46,764 nucleotides of DNA from an uncultured Fusobacteriaceae bacterium (GTDB taxonomy: Bacteria > Fusobacteriota > Fusobacteriia > Fusobacteriales > Fusobacteriaceae): positions 1 through 46,764 of the forward strand of contig CAMQWJ010000006.1 of NCBI GenBank assembly GCA_947038515.1, read 5' to 3'. The notes beneath the pieces were generated by a model, which was not told where the DNA came from, searched no databases, and saw nothing but the letters and a program-made list of their open reading frames with translations. Every line of letters starts with the position of its first letter. Position 1 is the first letter of the stretch. The translations under genes and the position numbers were made by a program. Below, one piece after another: positions 1 through 7,727 of the stretch.

Positions 1-349
1 TCAAGTTTAGAATTTATTTGACTTATCTCTCTATTCTGTTGTTAATGTCCTGTTGCCACTTTTCTTTTATCTCCAAAATCTCTTTTTCAATATTTCCTGT
101 GGACAAATAAAATAATACCATAATTTTAAAAAAACGTCAACCTCTTTTTTTATTTTTTTATAAAAAAATTTAAATTTCAAACCTATTTTTTTCTGTCTCA
201 TAGGGTAGCCCTCTCTACAATTCTATAAAAACACTTTATCCTTTTGTTCAAATACTATTCTTTGGTTATTAGCAAAGAATATAGTAGTAAAATAAAAAAA
301 CACATGTTATAATAAATTCATCACTATCACATTATATAGGAGTTTAAAA
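1..349. other. Gene-free AT-rich left edge and promoter region
   Basis: No convincing gene is visible. A 32-codon minus-strand ORF (23-121) has no ribosome binding site and was not accepted. An 8-bp inverted repeat, ATTCTTTG at 257-264 and CAAAGAAT at 273-280, lies just upstream of the extended -10 element that precedes the first gene, so it could be an operator. The rest is low-complexity A/T sequence. Confidence 0.5.
305..313 (+). promoter_or_regulatory. Extended -10 promoter element before the first gene
   Basis: TG at 305-306, one base, then a perfect TATAAT at 308-313 form an extended -10 element about 37 bp before the TTG start codon at 350. No good -35 hexamer is visible, which is tolerated by extended -10 promoters. 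Confidence 0.55.
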
Positions 350-1282
350 TTGAAAATAGGAGATTTGGAAATTAAAATACCCATTATACAAGGTGGAATG
401 GCTATAAAAGCCTCTATGAGTACCTTAGCTGCCGCTGTTTGTAATGAAGGTGGAATTGGTGTTATTGCAGCTACTGGGATTACAACACTTTTATTAAAAG
501 AAGAAATAAAAAAAGCTCAAGATAATATAAAAAACAAAACTGGAGCTTTAGGAGTTAACATTATGTTTGCAGCCACTAATTTTACTGAACAAGTAAAGGC
601 TTCCATTGACTCTGGAATTGATGTCATTATAACTGGCGCTGGATTTTCCAGAGATATTTTTGAACTAGTAAAGGGAACCAGTGTTAAAGTTTTTCCAATA
701 GTTTCTTCGGTTAAATTAGCTAAATTGGCAGAAAAATTAGGTGCCAGTGCTCTTGTTGTTGAAGGGGGAAATGCTGGTGGTCACTTGGGAACAGATAAAG
801 ATTCTTGGGATATTGTAGCTGATATCGTTGCAGCTGTGAAAATTCCAATATTTGGTGCTGGAGGTATAATTACTCCTGAAGATGGTAAACGAATGTTGGA
901 TTTAGGTGCCAGCGGTATTCAGATGGGATCCCGATTCATCGCTACATTAGAATGTGAAGTAAGCAATAAATTTAAAGAAGCCTATTTAAAAATTAAGGAA
1001 GGAGATGTTGTTAAAATTATGAGTTCTGCAGGATTACCTGCTAATACCATAAAAAATAGTATAGCCAAATTAATTTTATCTGAGGACGAGTCTATAAAAT
1101 CTAACCAATGTGATCAATGTTTGAAACATTGTAATCAATCTTTTTGTGTTAAGAAACGTCTAATTTTAGGGCATGAGGGTGATTTAGAAAATGGTCTTTT
1201 ATTTGCAGGAAGAGATGCTTGGCGAATCAATTCCATCCTTTCTGTAAAAGAAGTCTTCGAAAACTTTAAAATAATTTTTTAA
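350..1282 (+). CDS. Nitronate monooxygenase-family flavoprotein (NMO/FabK-like)
   Basis: This is a 310-aa FMN-binding TIM-barrel protein of the nitronate monooxygenase/2-nitropropane dioxygenase family. The N-terminal IPIIQGGMA motif, the VEGGNAGGH stretch with His145, and the FGAGGI phosphate-binding loop near residues 168-173 are visible. The start is TTG, with AGGAG about 6 bases upstream. A C-terminal cluster, Cys254, Cys257, Cys261 and Cys266, could bind metal; I recall similar Cys motifs in anaerobe relatives. Members oxidise alkyl nitronates or act as enoyl reductases, so the substrate is uncertain. The next gene is a more typical FabK, so this one is probably not the main enoyl-ACP reductase. 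A terminator follows directly. Confidence 0.85.
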   Translation: MKIGDLEIKIPIIQGGMAIKASMSTLAAAVCNEGGIGVIAATGITTLLLKEEIKKAQDNIKNKTGALGVNIMFAATNFTEQVKASIDSGIDVIITGAGFSRDIFELVKGTSVKVFPIVSSVKLAKLAEKLGASALVVEGGNAGGHLGTDKDSWDIVADIVAAVKIPIFGAGGIITPEDGKRMLDLGASGIQMGSRFIATLECEVSNKFKEAYLKIKEGDVVKIMSSAGLPANTIKNSIAKLILSEDESIKSNQCDQCLKHCNQSFCVKKRLILGHEGDLENGLLFAGRDAWRINSILSVKEVFENFKIIF

Positions 1283-1287
1283 AAAAG

Positions 1288-1328
1288 TCCATCCTTTAGG
1301 TGTATTCACTTAAAAGATGGATTTTTTT
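1288..1328 (+). terminator. Rho-independent terminator after the NMO-like gene
   Basis: A long hairpin pairs TCCATC (1288-1293) with GATGGA (1316-1321). After one C/A mismatch it continues with TTTAGGTG against CACTTAAA (one G-T pair) around a TATT loop. A run of seven T follows at 1322-1328. Confidence 0.9.
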
Positions 1329-1348
1329 ATAAAATACTTTTTATTTAG

Positions 1349-1376
1349 TTGTTTTTTTTTTACTTAATGATATAAT
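1349..1376 (+). promoter_or_regulatory. Promoter for fabK
   Basis: TTGTTT at 1349-1354 (-35-like), a 16-base spacer, and TATAAT at 1371-1376 preceded by TGA give an extended -10 promoter. The expected start of transcription is near 1383, about 60 bp before the fabK start codon and downstream of the preceding terminator. Confidence 0.7.
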
Positions 1377-1444
1377 AGTAATAGTTACATTAAATATTTA
1401 AATTAAGTAGTTAATAACGAAATTATAATAGCGTTGGAGGAAAA

Positions 1445-2395
1445 ATGAAAAAAAATAGAGTTTGTACATTATTAGGGATAAAATATCCCATTATACAGGG
1501 AGCAATGGCTTGGATTTCAGACGGAAATTTAGCTGGTCATGTTTCTAAAGCTGGCGGACTTGGTATCATTGCTGGTGGTGGAATGTCCCCCGAACTCTTA
1601 AGAGAAGAAATTGGAAAAGCCAAACTAATAACGAATAACCCTTTCGGAGTCAATTTAATGTTAATGATGGAAAATATAGAATCTCAAATAGAAGTATGTA
1701 TAGAAGAAAAAATTAAAGTAGTTACCACTGGTGCAGGAAATCCCGGTCCTTACATGGAAAAAATGAAAAATGCAGGAATTAAAGTCTTGCCTGTTGTTGC
1801 TTCTGTTGCATTAGCAAAAAGAATGGAAAAAATAGGAGCTGATGCTGTAATAGTTGAAGGAATGGAAGCTGGAGGTCATATCGGTGAATTGACTACAATG
1901 GCTTTTTTACCACAAGTTGTAGAAGCTGTTTCTATTCCAGTTATTGGAGCTGGTGGATTTTGTAGTGGAAAACAATTTTTAGCAGGTCTTGCTCTAGGAG
2001 CCGAAGGAATTCAAGCTGGAACAATATTTCTTACTGCCAATGAATGTCTCATCCATGACAATTATAAAGAAGCTATTTTAAAAGCAAGAGATCGTTCTAC
2101 TGTTGTTACAGGAACTTTCACTGGTCATCCTGTAAGAGTTATAGATAATAAATTAGCCAAAGAAATCGTTTCTTTAGAAAAAATAGGGGCACCAAATGAA
2201 AAAATCGAAGAACTTGGACGTGGAAAATTAAAGCTTGCTGTTGTAGATGGTGATGTTTCACTAGGAAGTATTATGGCTGGACAAGTTGCATCCATGGTAA
2301 ATCATCGTTCTAATGTTTCAGATATTTTAGAATTTTTAATGTCTGACTTAGAGAAAGAGAAAAAAGCACTAAATAATATTCTTTTAAATATTTAG
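1445..2395 (+). CDS. fabK: Enoyl-[acyl-carrier-protein] reductase II (FabK)
   Basis: This FMN-dependent enzyme carries out the last reduction of each fatty-acid elongation round, turning trans-2-enoyl-ACP into acyl-ACP with NAD(P)H. The 316-aa length and the whole sequence fit pneumococcal FabK: a start [28 protein letters not shown] near residues 93-100, [16 protein letters not shown] near 121-136, and [10 protein letters not shown] with the expected catalytic His145. GGAGG precedes the ATG. It has its own promoter and no other fatty-acid synthesis genes around it. A paralogous flavoprotein lies directly upstream, but this copy is much closer to FabK. Confidence 0.92.
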   Translation: MKKNRVCTLLGIKYPIIQGAMAWISDGNLAGHVSKAGGLGIIAGGGMSPELLREEIGKAKLITNNPFGVNLMLMMENIESQIEVCIEEKIKVVTTGAGNPGPYMEKMKNAGIKVLPVVASVALAKRMEKIGADAVIVEGMEAGGHIGELTTMAFLPQVVEAVSIPVIGAGGFCSGKQFLAGLALGAEGIQAGTIFLTANECLIHDNYKEAILKARDRSTVVTGTFTGHPVRVIDNKLAKEIVSLEKIGAPNEKIEELGRGKLKLAVVDGDVSLGSIMAGQVASMVNHRSNVSDILEFLMSDLEKEKKALNNILLNI

Positions 2396-2449
2396 TAAAA
2401 TATAAAATCACTTCAACATAAAAAATATTATGTCAGTATAGTAGTAAAA

Positions 2450-2480
2450 ATATTAATTCAAGAATATTTTGAATTAATAT
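2450..2480. repeat. 12-bp perfect inverted repeat upstream of fumarase genes
   Basis: ATATTAATTCAA (2450-2461) and TTGAATTAATAT (2469-2480) are exact reverse complements with a 7-base spacer. No T tract follows, so it is unlikely to be a terminator. It lies 48 bp before the fumarase alpha start codon, where an operator or 5' leader hairpin would sit. Confidence 0.6.
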
Positions 2481-2528
2481 CTAAAATACAGTTAACAAAA
2501 TAAAACATAAAATATTAATGGAGGAAGT

Positions 2529-3380
2529 ATGAAAACACTAAATTTAGAAAAAGTTACAAACGAGGTTGAAAGACTTTGTATTGAGGCTAATCAGAGAATT
2601 GGAGAAGGAGTTCTTAACAAAATTAAGGCAGCTCTACATACTGAAAAATCACCAGTAGCAAAAAATGTTTTAGAACAAATTATTATTAATGACGACATTG
2701 CTCTTAATGAAGAAGTTCCAATGTGCCAAGATACAGGCCTTGTTGTAATCTTTATCGAAGTTGGAACAGAGTTGAAGATCTCTGGAGATGTTTATTCTGC
2801 AATCCAAGAAGGAGTTAGAAGAGGATACAAAAAAGGATATCTTAGAAACTCAATTGTAAAACATCCTTTAGATCGAATCAATACTAAAGATAATACTCCA
2901 GCAGTTATTCACACTAAATTAATACCTGGTTCTGACAAAATAAAAATAATAGTTGCTCCAAAGGGTGGAGGTTCTGAGAATATGAGTTTGGTTAAAATGT
3001 TAAAACCAGCAGATGGTATTGAAGGAGTTAAAGCTCTTATAGTTGAAACAATAAAAAATGCCGGTGGAAATCCATGCCCTCCTATTACTGTTGGTGTAGG
3101 TATTGGTGGAAGTTTTGAAAAAGCTGCCCTTTTAGCTAAAGAATCACTTATGCGAGATATCAATGATGAAAGTTCTAACCCAGTAAATGCTTCACTTGAA
3201 AAAGAATTACTTCGTCTTATTAATAATACAGGAATAGGCCCTTTAGGTTTAGGTGGAACTACTACTGCTTTAGCAGTTAAAGTGGAAACATATCCTTGCC
3301 ATATTGCATCCCTACCAGTAGCTATCAATTTAAACTGTCATGCAGCAAGACATAAAGAAGTCATTTTAGGAGGCGAATAA
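2529..3380 (+). CDS. Class I fumarate hydratase, alpha (N-terminal) subunit
   Basis: This is the catalytic Fe-S half of a two-subunit class I hydro-lyase (TtdA/FumA N-terminal family), which interconverts fumarate and malate. At 283 aa it has the usual subunit length. MCQDTG (Cys66), NPCPP (Cys183) and NCHAARHK (Cys270) hold the probable [4Fe-4S] ligands, and GGGSEN at 147-151 fits the active site. GGAGG lies before the ATG. The beta subunit starts 1 base after the stop and malic enzyme follows, so the three genes appear to form a malate/fumarate operon. L-tartrate dehydratase is the main alternative; the malic enzyme neighbour favours fumarase. Confidence 0.9.
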   Translation: MKTLNLEKVTNEVERLCIEANQRIGEGVLNKIKAALHTEKSPVAKNVLEQIIINDDIALNEEVPMCQDTGLVVIFIEVGTELKISGDVYSAIQEGVRRGYKKGYLRNSIVKHPLDRINTKDNTPAVIHTKLIPGSDKIKIIVAPKGGGSENMSLVKMLKPADGIEGVKALIVETIKNAGGNPCPPITVGVGIGGSFEKAALLAKESLMRDINDESSNPVNASLEKELLRLINNTGIGPLGLGGTTTALAVKVETYPCHIASLPVAINLNCHAARHKEVILGGE

Positions 3381-3381
3381 T

Positions 3382-3933
3382 ATGAAAAAAATAACTACAC
3401 CTTTTACTGAAGAACAAACAAAAGGATTAAAAAGTGGGGATACTGTACTTATCACTGGATTCCTATATACTGCACGTGATGCAGCTCATGCAAGACTTGT
3501 TAAACTTATTGAAGAAGGAAAAGAATTACCCTTTGATATAAAAGAACAAATAATATATTATGTGGGACCTACACCTGCAAAACCAGGAAACGTAATTGGA
3601 AGTGCTGGACCTACCACAAGTTATAGAATGGATAGCTATGCTCCAACTCTTTTAGACCATGGTTTAAAAGGAATGATTGGTAAAGGAAAGAGAGATGCTG
3701 GAGTAAAAGAAAGCATCATTAAAAATAATGGAGTCTATTTTGCTGCTGTTGGTGGAGCTGCAGCACTTATTGCAAAAACAATTAAAAGTGCTGAAATTAT
3801 TGCCTATGAAGATCTAGGTGCTGAAGCAATTAGAAAAATTTATGTTGAAGATTTTCCTGCTATTGTCATTAATGATGTTTATGGTAATGATTTATATAAT
3901 GAAGGTCAAAAACTTTATGAAGTAAAAGAATAA
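3382..3933 (+). CDS. Class I fumarate hydratase, beta (C-terminal) subunit
   Basis: This 183-aa protein matches the FumA C-terminal/TtdB family, the partner that completes the active site of two-subunit class I fumarases. Typical stretches include LKSGDTVLITGFLYTARDAAH near residues 15-35, YVGPTPAKPG near 56-65, IGSAGPTTSYRMD near 68-80, and GKGKRDAG near 99-106. The ATG follows the alpha-subunit stop by 1 base with AGGAGG upstream, so the two should be made together. An in-frame fusion is normal in E. coli FumA; here the halves are separate. Confidence 0.9.
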   Translation: MKKITTPFTEEQTKGLKSGDTVLITGFLYTARDAAHARLVKLIEEGKELPFDIKEQIIYYVGPTPAKPGNVIGSAGPTTSYRMDSYAPTLLDHGLKGMIGKGKRDAGVKESIIKNNGVYFAAVGGAAALIAKTIKSAEIIAYEDLGAEAIRKIYVEDFPAIVINDVYGNDLYNEGQKLYEVKE

Positions 3934-3966
3934 AAATCTATTTTTAATGGAAAACAAGGAGGAAAA

Positions 3967-5139
3967 ATGTCTACTATTTATGATGAATCTTTGAAGTTAC
4001 ATGAAATTCACAGTGGTAAAATAGAAATAGTTTCAAAAGTACCTGTAAATAATAAAGAAGATTTAAGCTTAGCTTATTCCCCAGGAGTTGCACAACCATG
4101 CTTAGAAATTTCTAAAAACAAAGAAGAGGTATATAAATATACCTCAAAAGGAAATATGGTTGCTGTTATCTCTGATGGAACTGCTGTTCTTGGCCTTGGT
4201 GATATTGGTCCTGAAGCAGCACTGCCAGTTATGGAAGGAAAATGTATTCTTTTTAAAACATTTGGAGGTGTCGATGCTTTTCCAATTTGTTTAGACACTA
4301 AAGACACTGAAGAGATTATAAAAACTATAAAACTTTTAGCACCTGTCTTTGGAGGAATAAACTTAGAAGATATCTCTGCTCCAAGATGTATAGAAATAGA
4401 AACAAGATTAAAAGAAGAATTGGACATACCTGTATTCCATGATGATCAACACGGAACTGCAATTGTCACTGTTGCTGGTATTTTAAACGCTTATAAATTT
4501 TTAAAAAAAGATTTATCTAAAGCTAAAGTTGTTGTGAATGGAGTTGGAGCTGCTGGAAGTTCTGTAATAAAACTAATTAAAACTTTAGGTGTTGATGATA
4601 TTCTCGCTGTTGAAAAAACAGGTATTTTAAATAAAAATGAAGAGTATGATTTCTCAAAAGCAGAAATATCAAAAATTACTAATAAAAATAATTTATCTGG
4701 AACATTGGAAGATGCTATGAAAGGAGCCGATATATTTATTGGTGTTTCAGCTCCAAACCTAGTAACACAAGAAATGGTTCGAAGTATGAATGAAAATGCA
4801 ATCATATTTGCAATGGCTAATCCTACTCCTGAAATTATGCCGGAATTAGCTCTAAGTGCTGGAGCTGTAATTGTTGGTACAGGACGTTCTGATTATCCAA
4901 ATCAAGTTAATAATGTTTTAGCATTCCCTGGTCTATTCAAAGGGGCACTGAGAGCTAAATCTAAGAAAATAACTGAAGAAATGAAGATGGCAGCAGCAAG
5001 AGCTATTTCTAGTCTTATCAAAGAAGAAGATTTAAGAGCTGACTATATAATTCCTGATGCTTTTGATCCAAGAGTAGCAGAAGCCGTTGCTCAAGAAGTA
5101 GAAAGAATTGCTAAAGAACAAGATATTTGTAGAAAATAA
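3967..5139 (+). CDS. Malic enzyme (malate dehydrogenase, decarboxylating)
   Basis: This enzyme converts malate to pyruvate and CO2 with reduction of NAD(P). The 390-aa length is typical of the short bacterial form. SLAYSPGVAQPC near residues 34-45 (with the catalytic Tyr), the metal-binding DDQHGTAIV near 158-166 and the dinucleotide loop VNGVGAAGSS near 190-199 are clear. It follows the fumarase beta gene by 33 bases with an AAGGAGG site, and a strong terminator follows, so it closes the fum operon. Together the three products route fumarate to pyruvate. NAD versus NADP preference cannot be read safely. Confidence 0.93.
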   Translation: MSTIYDESLKLHEIHSGKIEIVSKVPVNNKEDLSLAYSPGVAQPCLEISKNKEEVYKYTSKGNMVAVISDGTAVLGLGDIGPEAALPVMEGKCILFKTFGGVDAFPICLDTKDTEEIIKTIKLLAPVFGGINLEDISAPRCIEIETRLKEELDIPVFHDDQHGTAIVTVAGILNAYKFLKKDLSKAKVVVNGVGAAGSSVIKLIKTLGVDDILAVEKTGILNKNEEYDFSKAEISKITNKNNLSGTLEDAMKGADIFIGVSAPNLVTQEMVRSMNENAIIFAMANPTPEIMPELALSAGAVIVGTGRSDYPNQVNNVLAFPGLFKGALRAKSKKITEEMKMAAARAISSLIKEEDLRADYIIPDAFDPRVAEAVAQEVERIAKEQDICRK

Positions 5140-5176
5140 AAATTTGGTCACTGAATATGCAGTGACCAAATTTTTT
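5138..5176 (+). terminator. Terminator of the fumarase/malic enzyme operon
   Basis: A perfect 16-bp stem (5138-5153 against 5160-5175, GC-rich core GGTCACTG/CAGTGACC) has a six-base loop and ends in a T run at 5171-5176. It begins inside the malic enzyme stop codon. Confidence 0.93.
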
Positions 5177-5214
5177 AACTTTATATTATTTATCACAAAA
5201 TAAAAGGAGAAACA

Positions 5215-6531
5215 ATGAAAACATTTTTTAAATTGGAAGAAAAGAAAACTAATTTTAAGCAAGAAATAACTGCAGGAATTACAACATTTCTCACAATGGC
5301 CTATATTATTTTTGTGAATCCTAATATTTTATCAGCTTCTGGTATGGATAAAGGTGCTCTAATAAGTGTTACTTGTCTAGCAGCTGCAATCGGAAGTATA
5401 ATTTGTGGAATCTGGGTTAATGTCCCCTTTGCAATGGCTCCTGGAATGGGATTAAATGCTTTCTTTACCTATACACTTGTTCTAGGAGCTGGGGCCACTT
5501 GGCAAGAGGGATTAGGTGTTGTATTTATTTCTGGTATTTTATTTATCATCTTAACTCTTTTTGGATTTAGAGAAAAAATAATAGAAACAATACCTATAGA
5601 ACTTAGATTGGCCATTGGAGCTGGAATTGGTCTTTTTATCGCTTTTCTTGGGATGAACGGAATGGGATTAATAGTATCTAATCCAGCTACTCTCATAGGA
5701 TTAGGACCTATGAAACTTAATTTAGTCTTAGGATTATTAGGTTTTTTAATTATGGGAATTCTTGAGATTAAAAGAGTTAAAGGGGGAATCTTAATAGGAA
5801 TACTCATCACCACTTTTATAGGAATGATCGCTGGGATAGTTGAAATTCCTCAACAAATTTTCTCCTTCCCACCTAGTATTGCTCCTATAGCCTTTAAACT
5901 GGATATATTAGGTGCTTTAAAAGTAGCCTTTATTGGTCCTATATTTTCATTTATGTTTGTTGATTTATTTGATTCTTTAGGAACTATTGTTGCCTGTGCT
6001 AACGAAGCTAATATGGTTGAAAAAGATGGAAAAATCAAAGATATCAACAAAATACTAGAAGCTGATGCAATTGCTACAGTAATTGGTTCGGTTCTTGGAA
6101 CTTCAACTACTACAACTTTTGTAGAGTCAGCAGCAGGAATTGCAGTAGGTGGTAGAACTGGACTTACTTCTGTTGTTACTGGATTAATGTTTCTTCTTGC
6201 ACTATTCTTTTCTCCACTAATAGAAATAGTCCCTGTATTTGCTACTGCTCCAGCTCTTATTTTAGTAGGTGTTTATATGTTCAAAAATCTTTTAGATATT
6301 AATTTTCATAAAATAGAAGTTGCAATTCCTTGTTTTTTAACAATAATAATGATGCCCTTGACTTATAGTATCTCAACAGGAATTGCTTTTGGTTTTATTT
6401 CTTATTTAGCAGTTAACATGGCTACAGAAATGAGAAAAAAAATACCATTAACAATGTGGTTAATTGGATTAATTTCCTTGATAGAAATAGCAAAAGAGCC
6501 CATAGCTAAATTGCTATCAACTCTTTTCTAA
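5215..6531 (+). CDS. NCS2-family purine (guanine/hypoxanthine/adenine) permease
   Basis: This 438-aa polytopic inner-membrane protein is of the AzgA-like NCS2 group (PbuG/GhxP/AdeQ). Diagnostic stretches are the N-terminal ITAGITTFLTMAYIIFVNPN near residues 19-38, FAMAPGMGLNAFFTYT near 71-86, FVDLFDSLGT near 244-253, and GTSTTTTFVESAAGIAVGGRTGLT near 294-317. It imports nucleobases by proton symport. The exact base is not predictable. GGAG is present 5-6 bases before the ATG. The gene stands alone after a terminator; only 75 bp separate it from malic enzyme, too little for a purine riboswitch. It converges on the TetR gene with no obvious terminator between. Confidence 0.9.
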   Translation: MKTFFKLEEKKTNFKQEITAGITTFLTMAYIIFVNPNILSASGMDKGALISVTCLAAAIGSIICGIWVNVPFAMAPGMGLNAFFTYTLVLGAGATWQEGLGVVFISGILFIILTLFGFREKIIETIPIELRLAIGAGIGLFIAFLGMNGMGLIVSNPATLIGLGPMKLNLVLGLLGFLIMGILEIKRVKGGILIGILITTFIGMIAGIVEIPQQIFSFPPSIAPIAFKLDILGALKVAFIGPIFSFMFVDLFDSLGTIVACANEANMVEKDGKIKDINKILEADAIATVIGSVLGTSTTTTFVESAAGIAVGGRTGLTSVVTGLMFLLALFFSPLIEIVPVFATAPALILVGVYMFKNLLDINFHKIEVAIPCFLTIIMMPLTYSISTGIAFGFISYLAVNMATEMRKKIPLTMWLIGLISLIEIAKEPIAKLLSTLF

Positions 6532-6560
6532 AGGTTTTTTAATATTAATTTAGAGATAAT

Positions 6561-7691
6561 TTATTGAACTCCATCAGAAAAAAACTTACTCAGTTCTTCT
6601 AATATTTTATCTCTATTTTCAATATTTTTAGTAAAAAACATTTCTATGCCTAAATAATGTGAGAGTCCTACTAGCATATTTCCTAGAATTTTTTTTTCTT
6701 CCTGAGAATATGAGGTCTCTTTGAATGATTCAATACATAAATTTTCTAGTTGTTCTAAATATTCTCTAGAAATTGTTTCTGAAATAAATTCAGAATCTCT
6801 AAGTATTTGGTATTTATATGGTGTTTTTTCAAAAAATATCATTATTAAGTCTAAAATATCAATTTGCTTTTTTATTTGTGAAGAACTTTCATCTGAATTA
6901 TACTCCACAAAAAACAGTATTGAGCTACTTAAATTTTTTGTCATCTCTGATAAAAAAACTTCTTTATTTGAAAAATAATTATAAAAAGTTCCAGTAGCCA
7001 TTCCTATTTCTTTCGTTATTTCTTCTATCTTTGTTTCATGATATCCATTCTTTCCAAATAAATATTCACCCGAATTTATTAAATAATTTTTCTTTTCATT
7101 TTCTTCAAAAGGGACTATTTTATATAATTTTTTTTCTTTTGAAGAGATATAGTTATATTTCCAATTAGGCAACATTCCTTTTAATATTCTCTGAACTAAA
7201 AATTCGATATTTAAAGGAATTTTTTTATTTGTAAAGTTTATATTAATAAATCTAATCCCAGACATTATATATAAGTACTCAACTTCTGATATATCTCTCT
7301 TAAAAATTTTCTTCAATGAACCAATATATATCTTTCTTAATTTTTGTTCGTATTCAATAAATTTATATTGACCCTCTCTAAAAATTTTTATTATATTAAA
7401 TTCTTTTCTTGCAAGATTAAAATTAAGTTCTATAAAACTATATAATCTTTCTTCTAATTTTTCACCCTCAATTTTTAAAAACTCTTTTTTAATTCTTTCA
7501 CAAGCTTCATTTAACAAATATTTAAACAACTCTTCTTTTGTTTTAAAATAATTATAAATACTCCCATTTGATATTCCTGCTAAATTTGTTATTTGAGAAA
7601 GTGGGACCTCTTTATAAGGTAAACTAGAAAAAACTGTTATTGCAGAAGTAATTATTTTATTCATAGTTTTATTTTCAATATTTTTCTTCAT
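6561..7691 (-). CDS. Tandem double-domain TetR/AcrR-family regulator
   Basis: The 376-aa protein holds two successive TetR-type DNA-binding units. The first helix-turn-helix is at about residues 31-50 (LSQITNLAGISNGSIYNYF) and the second at about 222-240 (IEEITKEIGMATGTFYNYF). Each is followed by a helical ligand-domain-like segment. Normal TetR proteins are about 200 aa with one such domain and act as dimers, so this looks like a fused pseudo-dimer or a double-headed repressor. It is the last gene of the lysine fermentation run, 36 bp after atoE, with AGGAG before the ATG. By position it probably controls that pathway, perhaps through the palindrome at 21357-21400. Ligand unknown. Confidence 0.85.
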   Translation of the reverse strand: MKKNIENKTMNKIITSAITVFSSLPYKEVPLSQITNLAGISNGSIYNYFKTKEELFKYLLNEACERIKKEFLKIEGEKLEERLYSFIELNFNLARKEFNIIKIFREGQYKFIEYEQKLRKIYIGSLKKIFKRDISEVEYLYIMSGIRFININFTNKKIPLNIEFLVQRILKGMLPNWKYNYISSKEKKLYKIVPFEENEKKNYLINSGEYLFGKNGYHETKIEEITKEIGMATGTFYNYFSNKEVFLSEMTKNLSSSILFFVEYNSDESSSQIKKQIDILDLIMIFFEKTPYKYQILRDSEFISETISREYLEQLENLCIESFKETSYSQEEKKILGNMLVGLSHYLGIEMFFTKNIENRDKILEELSKFFSDGVQ

Positions 7692-7727
7692 ACTACCTAC
7701 TCCTTAGTTTTTTCTATATATATTAAT

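Noticed and set aside
23-121. Minus-strand ORF of 32 codons (starts MVLFYLSTGN) at the left edge
   Set aside because: No ribosome binding site, no recognisable family and an in-frame stop just upstream; likely chance or a faint remnant.
5140-5214. Possible purine riboswitch before the purine permease
   Set aside because: Most of the 75 bp belongs to the preceding terminator; too short for a purine aptamer plus expression platform.
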